NCBI RefSeq assembly: GCF_020880695.1
Contig: NZ_JAJIWO010000001.1
Coordinates: 310,001 to 374,000, forward strand
DNA length: 64,000 nt
Source of the DNA: Mucilaginibacter sp. UR6-11
GTDB lineage: Bacteria; Bacteroidota; Bacteroidia; Sphingobacteriales; Sphingobacteriaceae
Direction of reading: 5' to 3'
The notes below the pieces were generated by a model. That model was not told where the DNA came from. It ran no database searches and worked only from the letters and a program-made list of their open reading frames with translations. Numbering within the stretch: the stretch's first letter is position 1; every line of letters starts with the position of its first letter. This document shows, in pieces, positions 1-8,322 of this stretch. A program made the position numbers and the translations under genes.

Positions 1-1
1 C

Positions 2-268
2 GTCAATTGCTTTAACTTGGTGATCGGGAAGGGGGCCGATGTCAACTTAAGTTGCGCCGGCTACGTGCCGCCGTTGATGCATGCCATCAAATACGGTCAC
101 CTGGAGATGGTGAAGGCACTGGTCGCTAAGGGGGCGAATGTGCATTACCGTTTAGAGAACCAGATCGACCTGCCGGGCGGCGGACCGGAAAAGGGCGAGA
201 CGCCTCTATCCTACGCGGTTAAATTCCAGCGTACGGAAATTGAAGCCTATTTAAGGTCGATCAACTAA
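2..268 (+). CDS. Ankyrin-repeat protein, C-terminal fragment (5' cut by window edge)
   Basis: The frame is open from base 2 and ends at TAA 266-268; the true start lies outside the window. The visible residues carry ankyrin-repeat signatures: a GADVNLS turn, then PLMHAIKYGHLEMVKALVAKGANVH, and a last repeat beginning TPLSYAVKFQRTEIEAYL. Ankyrin repeats mediate protein-protein contacts; nothing here shows a partner or an enzymatic domain. The gene ends 22 bp before the glycoside hydrolase run and lies on the same strand, but the content gives no functional link to it. The repeat assignment is secure, the role is unknown. Confidence 0.7.
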   Translation, partial: VNCFNLVIGKGADVNLSCAGYVPPLMHAIKYGHLEMVKALVAKGANVHYRLENQIDLPGGGPEKGETPLSYAVKFQRTEIEAYLRSIN

Positions 269-290
269 GGCGACGCATCCTGGGCTGACC

Positions 291-2471
291 ATGAAATTAA
301 CAGTTCAACTACTGGGCGCTTTGACGGGCGTGGTCATGATGGCCGCCGTCGTCGGGCAGCCGCGCCAGGCTGGCGCGGTCAAAACGGACTGGCTCGTCCG
401 TCCGGTCAGGATAAAAGTACAGGTGCTGCGGAGCACTGACGGGAAAGACCTCATTTTAAATAATGGCCTGCTCAAAAGGGTGTTCCGTATCTCGCCGAAC
501 CTGGCCTGTTATGACCTGGTCAACCTGGGTACCGGAAGACAGCTCCTGCGCGCCGTACGCGAGGAGGCCCGGCTGACGATCGACGGGCGGTCTTACGCGG
601 TCGGGGGCTTGCGCGGACAGCCGGAAATGGCCTATCTCAAACCCGCCTGGCTGGATCAGTTGCGCACGGGGCCCGGAGACTTTCAATATACCGGTTACCA
701 GGTTAGCGCGATCCGCCCGGAACTGCACTGGAAGAAAGATTTCTGGGCGCTTTCTTCGGCTCCCGGCACGGGCCGGCAACTGTCCTTTTTCTTTAGGCCC
801 TCAGCGCCGGAACTCGATGGCCTGTCCGTTCAGGTCAACTACGAATTGTACGATGGTATCCCACTAATGGTGAAATCACTGGTTCTGAAAAATAAGGGAA
901 AGAAAGTATTCAGGCTTGAGCGGGTGGTCAGCGAGGTGCTGGCCATGGCTGAGGAAGAAGGCGCGGTCGGGGATGACAGTACGGCGATCACGCCGCCCAA
1001 AGGAATGTACATCGAAACGAATTACGCTTTTAACAACGCGATGGTCTATCCGTACAGCGACCAGACCACGCACTGGCGGACAGATCCGGCCTATACTTCC
1101 CAGGTCAGTTATAACAAAAGGAACCCTTGTTTGCTGGAGGTTTACCCGGGCGATGTCACCGGCATCGAATTGCGCCCCGGCGAAATTTTCCAGTCGGTAC
1201 GTACCCATGAACTGCTGATCGACAGCTATGACCGCGAACGCCGGGGCCTGGCTATCCGGCGGATGTACCCCAAAGTAGCGCCCTGGGTAACGGCTAACCC
1301 AATCTTTATGCACCTGGTGAGCGAAAATGATCAGCAGGTCCTTACTGCTATTGACCAGTGCGCTGCTACGGGCTATGAAGCAGTGATCCTGAGTTTTGGC
1401 AGCCACTTAAATATCGAAGACACCACGGCCGCCAACCTCCGGCGATGGCAAAATATGGCCGCTTACGCGCACCGTAAGGGGGTCAAACTGGGTTGTTATT
1501 CTCTGTTCAGTTCGCGCCATGTGAGCGACCGGGACGATGTGATCGATCCGAAAACCGGGAAACCCGATGTGCACGCGCTCTTCGGCCAGGCGCCTTGCTT
1601 CGGCAGCAGCTGGGGGCTTTGGTACCGGGATAATATCAAGCGTTTTTTCAGTCTGACGGGCTTTGATCTGTTTGAGAACGATGGCCCTTACCCGGGCGAC
1701 CTCTGCGCTTCTACCACCCATCCCGGTCATCAGGGTCTGGGGGATTCCCAATGGCAGCAGATCGGGATCCAGAAAGAACTTTACCACTGGCTCAATGAAA
1801 GGGGAATTTATATCAACTCCCCGGATTGGTACTTCCTGGATGGTTCGAACAAGATCCAGATGGGCTATAAGGAATCCAACTTTCAACTGCCGAGGGAACA
1901 GCAGCTGATGTTGAACCGGCAGAATATTTATGATGCCCTTTGGGAAAAAACAACGTCGATGGGCTGGGGTTTTGTGCCGCTGACCGAATACGGCGGAGGC
2001 GGCCCCGCCGCTACGATTGAGCCTTTGAAAGAACACCTCCGTGATTACGAGCAGTTAATGATGCAGTATTACGGTGCCGGGATCCAGGCCTGTTACCGCG
2101 GCCCGCGGCTCTATGATTCCGAACAAACAAAACTGATGGTTACCCGGGTCATTAACTGGTACAAACGTTACCGGGATATCCTGAATTCCGACGTCATTCA
2201 CCTAAGAAGGGCGGATGGCAGGGACTGGGACGGGATACTGCATGTCAATCCCTCCCTAAAGACCAAGGGCCTGGTTATGCTGTACAACCCGCTTCAATCG
2301 GCTATAACTCGCACAATCAAGTTGCCGTTATACTACAGCGGCTTAACCCGTGATGCGCGGATCAGGGAGCAGGAAGGAGTGCCACATACCTACAGGTTGA
2401 ACCGGGATTATACCGTGCAACTGACCTTTCACATCCCCTCAGAAAGTTATACCTGGTTCGTTATTGAATAA
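291..2471 (+). CDS. Secreted GH36/clan GH-D-like glycoside hydrolase (alpha-galactosidase-like)
   Basis: 726 residues with a hydrophobic N-terminal export signal (residues 1 to about 28). A beta-sandwich-like N-terminal half (about 50-330) is followed by a TIM-barrel-like half with alternating strands such as YEAVILSFGSH, GVKLGCYSLF, FDLFENDGPYPGD and GIYINSPDWYFLDGS, then a C-terminal beta domain with the text GLVMLYNPL. This architecture resembles GH36/GH31-type alpha-galactosidases; the acidic residues in FENDGPYPGD are candidates for catalysis but I cannot assign a nucleophile. First gene of the glycan-degradation run, ATG at 291 chosen because it precedes the signal peptide directly. Exact family and substrate are uncertain; it could be one of the unnumbered Bacteroidota families often labelled alpha-galactosidase. 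Confidence 0.6.
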   Translation: MKLTVQLLGALTGVVMMAAVVGQPRQAGAVKTDWLVRPVRIKVQVLRSTDGKDLILNNGLLKRVFRISPNLACYDLVNLGTGRQLLRAVREEARLTIDGRSYAVGGLRGQPEMAYLKPAWLDQLRTGPGDFQYTGYQVSAIRPELHWKKDFWALSSAPGTGRQLSFFFRPSAPELDGLSVQVNYELYDGIPLMVKSLVLKNKGKKVFRLERVVSEVLAMAEEEGAVGDDSTAITPPKGMYIETNYAFNNAMVYPYSDQTTHWRTDPAYTSQVSYNKRNPCLLEVYPGDVTGIELRPGEIFQSVRTHELLIDSYDRERRGLAIRRMYPKVAPWVTANPIFMHLVSENDQQVLTAIDQCAATGYEAVILSFGSHLNIEDTTAANLRRWQNMAAYAHRKGVKLGCYSLFSSRHVSDRDDVIDPKTGKPDVHALFGQAPCFGSSWGLWYRDNIKRFFSLTGFDLFENDGPYPGDLCASTTHPGHQGLGDSQWQQIGIQKELYHWLNERGIYINSPDWYFLDGSNKIQMGYKESNFQLPREQQLMLNRQNIYDALWEKTTSMGWGFVPLTEYGGGGPAATIEPLKEHLRDYEQLMMQYYGAGIQACYRGPRLYDSEQTKLMVTRVINWYKRYRDILNSDVIHLRRADGRDWDGILHVNPSLKTKGLVMLYNPLQSAITRTIKLPLYYSGLTRDARIREQEGVPHTYRLNRDYTVQLTFHIPSESYTWFVIE

Positions 2472-2575
2472 GTACTGCCGGACGCTTACCACACCTGTAC
2501 CGCCTGCATGAGAAAGCGGGGGTAAGTTATAGCGGGACGAACCTGTATTTTTACCAGTCTAAAATAAGCAATGGA

Positions 2576-4132
2576 ATGAGGAAGAAGCTTTTGTGCGGGA
2601 TATCGGCGGCTATGACCCTGGTTCCCGGTTTGCTTTACGGGCAGAAAATAGTGCTGCCTGCAGACTGGCAAAACCTGGACCTGAAGAAGAACGGGGTTTT
2701 CGGCATCGGTATCGACAAGGCCTACGAACAGTTGCAGAAGGGAAAGAAAGCCAGAACCGTGATCGTCGCCGTGATCGATGGTGGCCTGGACATCAGCCAG
2801 GAAGACCTGCAGGGCGTCATATGGACCAATCCCCGGGAGATCCCGGGTAACGGAAGGGATGACGACCATAACGGGTATGTCGACGATATACATGGCTGGA
2901 ACTTTCTCGGTTCTGCACATGACGATTATGAATATGACAACGATGACCTGGTCATCGAAATCCGGCGCGGACTGGCGCGTTTCGGTAATCGCGACAGTAC
3001 TGCGCTTTCCCCGGTCGAACTACGCGATTACCGGCAATACCTGCTCAACAGGAAAGCGCTGCAGGCCAGGCTTGACGAAGCCGGAAAAGACATCAGTCAT
3101 ATGAATCAGCTAATGGCCGATATCGATAGCATACTCCGGAAAATGGGTAAAACCGAGCCGACAGTGAATGATTTCGAGCAATTCGTTCCAACGGACCCCA
3201 CCCTGGAAAATACACGAAAACTGATCCTCTCCGAGCTTAAAAAGAACCCGGACTTCAAAGGGTATATGGATCATGCGAAACATCTGCTTGAGGAACGAGA
3301 ACACGACGTCCAATACCTTTTGAATATAAATTACGATCCACGCGCGCGTTACGCGGCTGACTATGCCCCGGAAAGAGGGCGTTTTTACGGAAACCCCCAT
3401 GTCAGCGGCGCAGTTCCGCCGGAACACGGAACCCATGTCGCCGGTATCATCGGCGCCCTCAGGCATAATGGCATCGGGATCAACGGCGTAGCGGATCATG
3501 TGCTGATCATGCCGGTCCGCGCGATTCCCGATGGCGGCGGCCGTGACATAGACGAGGCGAACGCGATCCGCTACGCCGCGGAAAACGGGGCAAAAGTGAT
3601 CAATATGAGTTTCGGACTGAGCACCGCCAATGACCGCGTAGCAGTGGAGGCAGCGGTAAAATATGCGGCCAGTAAGGATGTACTCTTTATCCAGGCCGCA
3701 GGCAATGGCGGGGATAACCTGGACCTTTCGCACGGCTACCCCGACCGTTCGGCAGGCAATACCGGGATCCTGCGTTACTTCATCAAGGTCGGCGCATCAG
3801 GCGCGCAGGATGACGACCGCTTACTACCCCATTACTCCAACTACGGAAAAATAGCAGTAGATGTTTTTGCGCCGGGGGTGAATATCAATTCCACCATGCC
3901 GGGTAACCGTTACGAGGTACACAGCGGCACCAGCATGGCCGCGCCCGTGGTGGCGGGTCTGGCGGCCGTGATCCGGGAATATTATCCGAAACTCACCGCA
4001 ATACAGGTCAAGGAGATCATCCTGAGATCGGTGACCAAAAGGGACATCTTAATCGATAAATGCGTAAGCGGCGGCGTGGTCAACGCCTGCGGAGCTTTAA
4101 AACTGGCCGCAACTTATCCCGTAAATAAATGA
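2576..4132 (+). CDS. Secreted subtilisin-like serine peptidase (S8 family)
   Basis: 518 residues with signal peptide 1 to about 22 (ending LLYGQ). The catalytic triad is visible: Asp68 in VIVAVIDGGLD, His284 in EHGTHVAGI, Ser453 in SGTSMAAPVVAGLAA. The Asp-His gap of about 216 residues is much longer than in subtilisin (about 30) and holds a charged, helical insertion (roughly 110-250), a layout seen in a group of Bacteroidota subtilases. Start 2576 is preceded by an out-of-phase ATG at 2571 that stops after two codons. It lies 104 bp after the GH36-like gene and overlaps the next gene by 4 bp (ATGA), so it is probably co-transcribed and translationally coupled with the rhamnosidase. Substrate unknown; perhaps proteoglycan or glycoprotein trimming. 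Confidence 0.88.
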   Translation: MRKKLLCGISAAMTLVPGLLYGQKIVLPADWQNLDLKKNGVFGIGIDKAYEQLQKGKKARTVIVAVIDGGLDISQEDLQGVIWTNPREIPGNGRDDDHNGYVDDIHGWNFLGSAHDDYEYDNDDLVIEIRRGLARFGNRDSTALSPVELRDYRQYLLNRKALQARLDEAGKDISHMNQLMADIDSILRKMGKTEPTVNDFEQFVPTDPTLENTRKLILSELKKNPDFKGYMDHAKHLLEEREHDVQYLLNINYDPRARYAADYAPERGRFYGNPHVSGAVPPEHGTHVAGIIGALRHNGIGINGVADHVLIMPVRAIPDGGGRDIDEANAIRYAAENGAKVINMSFGLSTANDRVAVEAAVKYAASKDVLFIQAAGNGGDNLDLSHGYPDRSAGNTGILRYFIKVGASGAQDDDRLLPHYSNYGKIAVDVFAPGVNINSTMPGNRYEVHSGTSMAAPVVAGLAAVIREYYPKLTAIQVKEIILRSVTKRDILIDKCVSGGVVNACGALKLAATYPVNK

Positions 4133-6501
4133 TGAAACTGAAATTGACGGTACTGGTATTATGGGCATGGTATTGCTTACCGGGAAAGGCGCAGGACCTC
4201 AGGATAAATCCAGCCTTGCTGAAAGGCTACTGGTCAGCCTCCTGGATCAGCTGCCCGGGGGCGCCGCAGCGGGAATACGGGATCTATCACTTCAGGAAAA
4301 ATTACCGTTTGGATAAGGTACCGTCCACCTTCCTAGTGCATGTTAGCGCCGATAACCGCTACCGCCTGTTCGTCAACGGCCGGCCAGTTTGTTCCGGGCC
4401 CGCTCGCGGTGATCTTTTTAACTGGTACTTCGAAACGGTCGATATCGCCCCTTTTTTACAGAAGGGGAATAACCTGATCGCAGCCCTGGTCTGGAATATG
4501 GGCGAGCTGGCTCCCGTCGCGCAAATCTCCAATCAAACAGGCTTCGTCCTTCAGGTCGACAGCCCGAAGCACGCGGAACTTAATTCAGATAGCACCTGGA
4601 AAGTGTTTCAGGATTCCGCCTATCGGCCTACCTCACTGAATAACGGCGCGTGGCTGCAGGCCTACTACGCCGCAGGAGTCGGCGACCGCATCGATGGCCG
4701 ACTTTATCCCTGGGATTGGGAGCAACCTGCCTTTGATGATGCCCGCTGGCCCCGGGCGACCGAGGTCTGTCGGGCTGTAGTGACCGGTTACGGAACAGGT
4801 AACCGCTGGACCCTCGCGCCACGCGATATACCCGTCTTCAGCGAAACCCTTACACGGTTTGCCGCCATCCGCCGGAGTTCAGCGGATAGCGTACCCCGGG
4901 CATTTTTACAAGGTACCCATACCGTGACTATCCCTGCGAACCGAACCGTTAAGATCCTGCTTGACCGCGGCGTGTATACCCTGGCCTATCCCGAGATCCG
5001 GGTCAGCGGGGGCAAGGCCGCGGAGATCACCCTCACCTATGCAGAAGCGTTGTTTGACAAAAAGCACCAAAAAGGGAACCGCAATGAGATCGAAGGCCGG
5101 GAGATTCTCGGGAATTATGATACTTTCATTGCTGACGGCGGGACAGGCCGAACCTTCCGCCCATTGTGGATCAGAGCTTACCGCTACCTGGAATTGGAGG
5201 TCCATACTCGGGAGGCGCCCCTGGAGATCCACGATCTTTACGGGATGTCCACCGGTTATCCCCTGACGATGAAAGCGTCCTTTGCAAGTAATGACCCGTC
5301 CCTGCAGAACATCTGGCAGGTCGGCTGGCGCACCGCTCAGCTTTGCGCGGGCGACCTTTACTATGACTGCCCCTATTACGAACAATTACAATATACCGGA
5401 GACAGCCGGATCCAATCCCTGATCTCTCTGTATGTTTCGGGCGACGACCGCTTAATGCGCAAAGCGATCACCGATTTTTATCACTCCCGGACACCTGAAG
5501 GATTGACCCAAAGCCATTACCCGGCGAACCAGTTACAGATCATCCCGACCTTTTCCCTATTCTGGGTCAGTATGGTCCATGATTATTGGATGCACCGCAG
5601 GGACGATGCTTTTGTGCGCCGGTTCCTTCCCGCCATCGCCGAAGTCCTCAGCTGGTATCAAACGCATACCGATCCCGGGAGCGGGATGCTCGGTTCCATG
5701 ACCTGGTGGAATTTCGTGGACTGGGATAACTTCAACGGTTGGGGTATCGCACCGGGTGCTGAAGACGGCCATTCCGCTATCATCAGTCTTCAATACGCGG
5801 CGACGCTGCAACAAGCAGCCGATCTGATGGCTGCTTATGATAAACCCGTGCAGGCGAGGGCTTATCTGGCGGCAGCGGGAAAGATCAACCGGGCGACTTA
5901 CCAGTTATGTTTTGATCCAAAAAAACAGGAGATAGCGGATACCCCGGAAAAAAAGACTTTCAGCCAGCATGCCGGGATCTGGGCTGTGCTCAGCGGCGCC
6001 CTGCCCGCCCGGCAGGTCAGGCCGGTCATGCGACAGTTGCTGTCGGACACCAGCCTGGGACAGGTCACTTTCTTTTACCGTTTTTACCTGGCCCAGGCCC
6101 TGGTCAAAGCGGGTATGGCCGACCGGTATTACGGCAGCTTAGGCCCCTGGCGAAAAATGCTCGCGCTGGGCCTGACCACCTTCGCGGAGAAACCCGAGCC
6201 CGCGCGTTCGGACTGCCATGCCTGGAGCGCCAGCCCCAATTATGATTTTTTAGCGACGATCTGCGGCATCCGGCCGGCCTCGCCCGGTTTCCGGACCCTG
6301 CGGATCGAACCGGCTTTAGGCGGCCTGCAGGAGATCAGCGCCAGTATGCCGCATCCCGACGGGATGATCCGCGTGACTTTTCAGCGCCATGGCGCCCACC
6401 TGCGCGGCACGGTCAGTTTGCCCGGCGCACTGCATGGCCGGCTCCTTTGGAAAAATAAAATGATCGCGCTGCGCGGCGGCGCGCAAAAAATCTCGATTTG
6501 A
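4129..6501 (+). CDS. Secreted alpha-L-rhamnosidase-like hydrolase (GH78)
   Basis: 790 residues with signal peptide (about 1-21, ending GKAQ). Begins with a carbohydrate-binding/beta-sandwich section (WSASWISCPGAP, HVSADNRYRLFVNGRPV) typical of GH78, then an (alpha/alpha)6 barrel. The GH78 catalytic cluster appears as D413-C-P-Y-Y-E418-Q-L-Q-Y-T-G-D425, matching the D..E..D spacing of DCPQRERLGWTGD, and TTFAE (E687) stands where TIWERW is usual. The C-terminal beta domain follows (FRTLRIEPALGG). Known family activity: inverting release of terminal alpha-L-rhamnose. The YYEQLQY variant shows it belongs to a divergent branch, so linkage specificity is open. It starts inside the stop of the peptidase gene and is followed after 1 bp by the GH20 remnant. 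Confidence 0.85.
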   Translation: MMKLKLTVLVLWAWYCLPGKAQDLRINPALLKGYWSASWISCPGAPQREYGIYHFRKNYRLDKVPSTFLVHVSADNRYRLFVNGRPVCSGPARGDLFNWYFETVDIAPFLQKGNNLIAALVWNMGELAPVAQISNQTGFVLQVDSPKHAELNSDSTWKVFQDSAYRPTSLNNGAWLQAYYAAGVGDRIDGRLYPWDWEQPAFDDARWPRATEVCRAVVTGYGTGNRWTLAPRDIPVFSETLTRFAAIRRSSADSVPRAFLQGTHTVTIPANRTVKILLDRGVYTLAYPEIRVSGGKAAEITLTYAEALFDKKHQKGNRNEIEGREILGNYDTFIADGGTGRTFRPLWIRAYRYLELEVHTREAPLEIHDLYGMSTGYPLTMKASFASNDPSLQNIWQVGWRTAQLCAGDLYYDCPYYEQLQYTGDSRIQSLISLYVSGDDRLMRKAITDFYHSRTPEGLTQSHYPANQLQIIPTFSLFWVSMVHDYWMHRRDDAFVRRFLPAIAEVLSWYQTHTDPGSGMLGSMTWWNFVDWDNFNGWGIAPGAEDGHSAIISLQYAATLQQAADLMAAYDKPVQARAYLAAAGKINRATYQLCFDPKKQEIADTPEKKTFSQHAGIWAVLSGALPARQVRPVMRQLLSDTSLGQVTFFYRFYLAQALVKAGMADRYYGSLGPWRKMLALGLTTFAEKPEPARSDCHAWSASPNYDFLATICGIRPASPGFRTLRIEPALGGLQEISASMPHPDGMIRVTFQRHGAHLRGTVSLPGALHGRLLWKNKMIALRGGAQKISI

Positions 6502-6502
6502 T

Positions 6503-6973
6503 ATGAAATTCAAAAATAGCTGTCTCTGCCTGTTGCTGCTGCCTTTGGGCGCCCTGGCGCAGGTGAATATCATACCCAGGCCTGTCCGGGTCAGTACCGG
6601 ACCGGGCGGGCTGAACATCAGCAGCCGTACCCGGATCGTGTTCACCGACCACCGGCTGGCACGATCCGCCCGTTATTTGAACGCTTACCTGCAGCGGCAG
6701 GAAGGCTTCCGCTTGAAGAGGGCGCAGAAAGAACGGGCCGGCGATATCGTGCTGCGGATCACCCCAGCTAAAAATGGTACCTCGGGCCTTTACCGGCTAA
6801 AGGCCGGTCCGCAGGGCCTGGTCATTTCGGCAGCCAGCGATACCGGTGTGTTTTACGGGCTGCAGACCCTGATCCAGTTATTGCCCGCGCAGCGAGCCCC
6901 CGTTCTGAACATCGCTGCGCAATACCAGCGCTACCGGTTTTGGGGCTGGAATTTTAATCTGGCAGAACTGTAA
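6503..6973 (+). pseudogene. Beheaded GH20 beta-N-acetylhexosaminidase: only the N-terminal GH20b domain remains
   Basis: 156 residues with a signal peptide (about 1-19, ending GALAQ). The text VNIIPRPVRV, DIVLRITP, YRLKAGPQGLVISAASDTGVFYGLQTLIQLLP is the classical non-catalytic GH20b domain. In intact enzymes the next segment (about RFxWRGxxLDxxRHF) opens the catalytic TIM barrel; here it degenerates as YRFWGWNFNLAEL and stops. The remaining roughly 350-500 residues, including the Asp-Glu pair, are absent, and the next gene starts 2 bp later. The most likely explanation is an internal deletion that joined the GH20 start to the intergenic space before the peptidase-FKBP gene. A free exported GH20b domain with a binding role cannot be excluded, but hydrolase activity is not expected. 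Confidence 0.75.
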
Positions 6974-6974
6974 A

Positions 6975-8318
6975 ATGAACAACATGAAAAGAACAAACAT
7001 AGCCCTATTACTATTACTGGCCGGTTTAAACCGCCAGGCTTGCGCCCAGGTGGCGCGTTTCCCCTTTGACTTTAACGGCAAGGAGATCTTCATCAAGCTC
7101 AGCGTGCAGGGCAGCCCGCCGATGGATTTTATTTTTGATACCGGGACCGCCGGCAGTTCTTCGATCGATTCGGCCACCGCTGAAAAGATCGGGATCAGCA
7201 AAGCCAACCGGCAGCTGGTCACCGTCGCCGGGCATGGCAGCGCCCGGCAGTACCAGATTGCTGCGGGCTTAAACGCAGCCCTGCCGGGCCTGGAACTGAA
7301 AGGGCTGAACATGACGCTGATCAATTTCGACGCTTTTTCCGGCAGCGCCGGCTTTAAGCTGAATGGGCTGATCGGCGACGATATCATGAACCGCTATGTG
7401 ACCGCGGTCGATTTCGACCAGAAAGAAATAAAACTTTATGACCAGATCGGCCAGGTGGATACCACCGGCTATACCGGGGTGGCCTTTGATTATTATAAAG
7501 GGGTCAATATCCCGCGTTTTCCGATGACGATCACACTGGCCAGCGGCGAAAAGCTGACGGGAAAAGTGATGTTCGACACCGGCAACGGGACGACCCTGCT
7601 GGTCAGCACGCCTTTCAGTTTGTTCCATGACCTAGAGCATCAGCTCGGCGCGACCGTGATCGCGGGTGGCCGTGGGGTCAGCGCAGCGACCGTGGACCGT
7701 CTGGCGCTCATCAGCCAGGCCTCGCTGGGCGGTTTTGATTTCGGCCGGATGATGATCAAATTAACGGTCAACCCGGAGGCGAAGCCCGCCGATGGCTACC
7801 TGGGCATCCTGGGGATCGATATTATCAAGCGCTTTAACCTGATCCTGGATTACGCGCACAAAAAGATCTATATGAAACCGAACAGCTTGCACCGGGAAGC
7901 TTTCGACCTGGCCGAGTATGACCGGCTGATCGCGCCGGTACTAGCCGCCGACACGTTTTTAAAGGCCAACCAAACCAGACCCGGGGTGAAAACGACCGCC
8001 TCCGGCTTGCAATACTGGGTGGTCCGGCAGGGCAAGGGCCCCCTGCCCGCGGCCGGCGATAAGGTGAAATTATATTATACGGCCAAATTGCCGGACGGCA
8101 AGGTCGTGAGCGGGCCTTTTGACGCGTCGAAGCCCTTTAGCCATCACCTGGACAAGGCCCTGCCCGGCATCCGCGAGGCGGTGCTGATGATGCCGGTCGG
8201 TTCGAAATATGAACTCTATATCCCCGCCGCACTGGGTTTTGGCGAGGCCGGGTACGGGGATGTTCCTGCCGGCGCTGTGCTGATCTGTGAACTGGAAGTA
8301 GCGGGTATCGAAAAATAA
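6975..8318 (+). CDS. Exported retropepsin-like aspartic protease fused to a C-terminal FKBP-type prolyl isomerase
   Basis: 447 residues with an N-terminal signal peptide (about 1-25, ending ACAQ). Residues about 30-310 contain two pepsin-like lobes in one chain: FIFDTGTAGSS (Asp55) with its partner LIGDDIMNRY, and VMFDTGNGTTLL (Asp201) with partner ILGIDIIKRF. From about residue 338 to the end there is an FKBP domain: ASGLQYWVVRQGKG, VKLYYTAKLPDGKVV, LPGIREAVLMMPVGSKYELYIPAALGFGE, PAGAVLICELEV. Both catalytic aspartates are in the DTG context. The combination suggests a periplasmic or outer-envelope protein that both clips and refolds clients, which is inference. It is embedded between glycoside hydrolase genes (2 bp after the GH20 remnant, 4 bp before the GH97 gene). 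The in-frame ATG at codon 4 is an alternative start. Confidence 0.82.
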   Translation: MNNMKRTNIALLLLLAGLNRQACAQVARFPFDFNGKEIFIKLSVQGSPPMDFIFDTGTAGSSSIDSATAEKIGISKANRQLVTVAGHGSARQYQIAAGLNAALPGLELKGLNMTLINFDAFSGSAGFKLNGLIGDDIMNRYVTAVDFDQKEIKLYDQIGQVDTTGYTGVAFDYYKGVNIPRFPMTITLASGEKLTGKVMFDTGNGTTLLVSTPFSLFHDLEHQLGATVIAGGRGVSAATVDRLALISQASLGGFDFGRMMIKLTVNPEAKPADGYLGILGIDIIKRFNLILDYAHKKIYMKPNSLHREAFDLAEYDRLIAPVLAADTFLKANQTRPGVKTTASGLQYWVVRQGKGPLPAAGDKVKLYYTAKLPDGKVVSGPFDASKPFSHHLDKALPGIREAVLMMPVGSKYELYIPAALGFGEAGYGDVPAGAVLICELEVAGIEK

Positions 8319-8322
8319 AGCC

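Noticed and set aside
876..2036. Long - strand frames (for example 876-1406 and 1407-2036) inside the GH36-like gene
   Set aside because: Antisense shadow frames in GC-rich coding DNA; no recognisable domains, and the + strand gene spans them with good codon periodicity.
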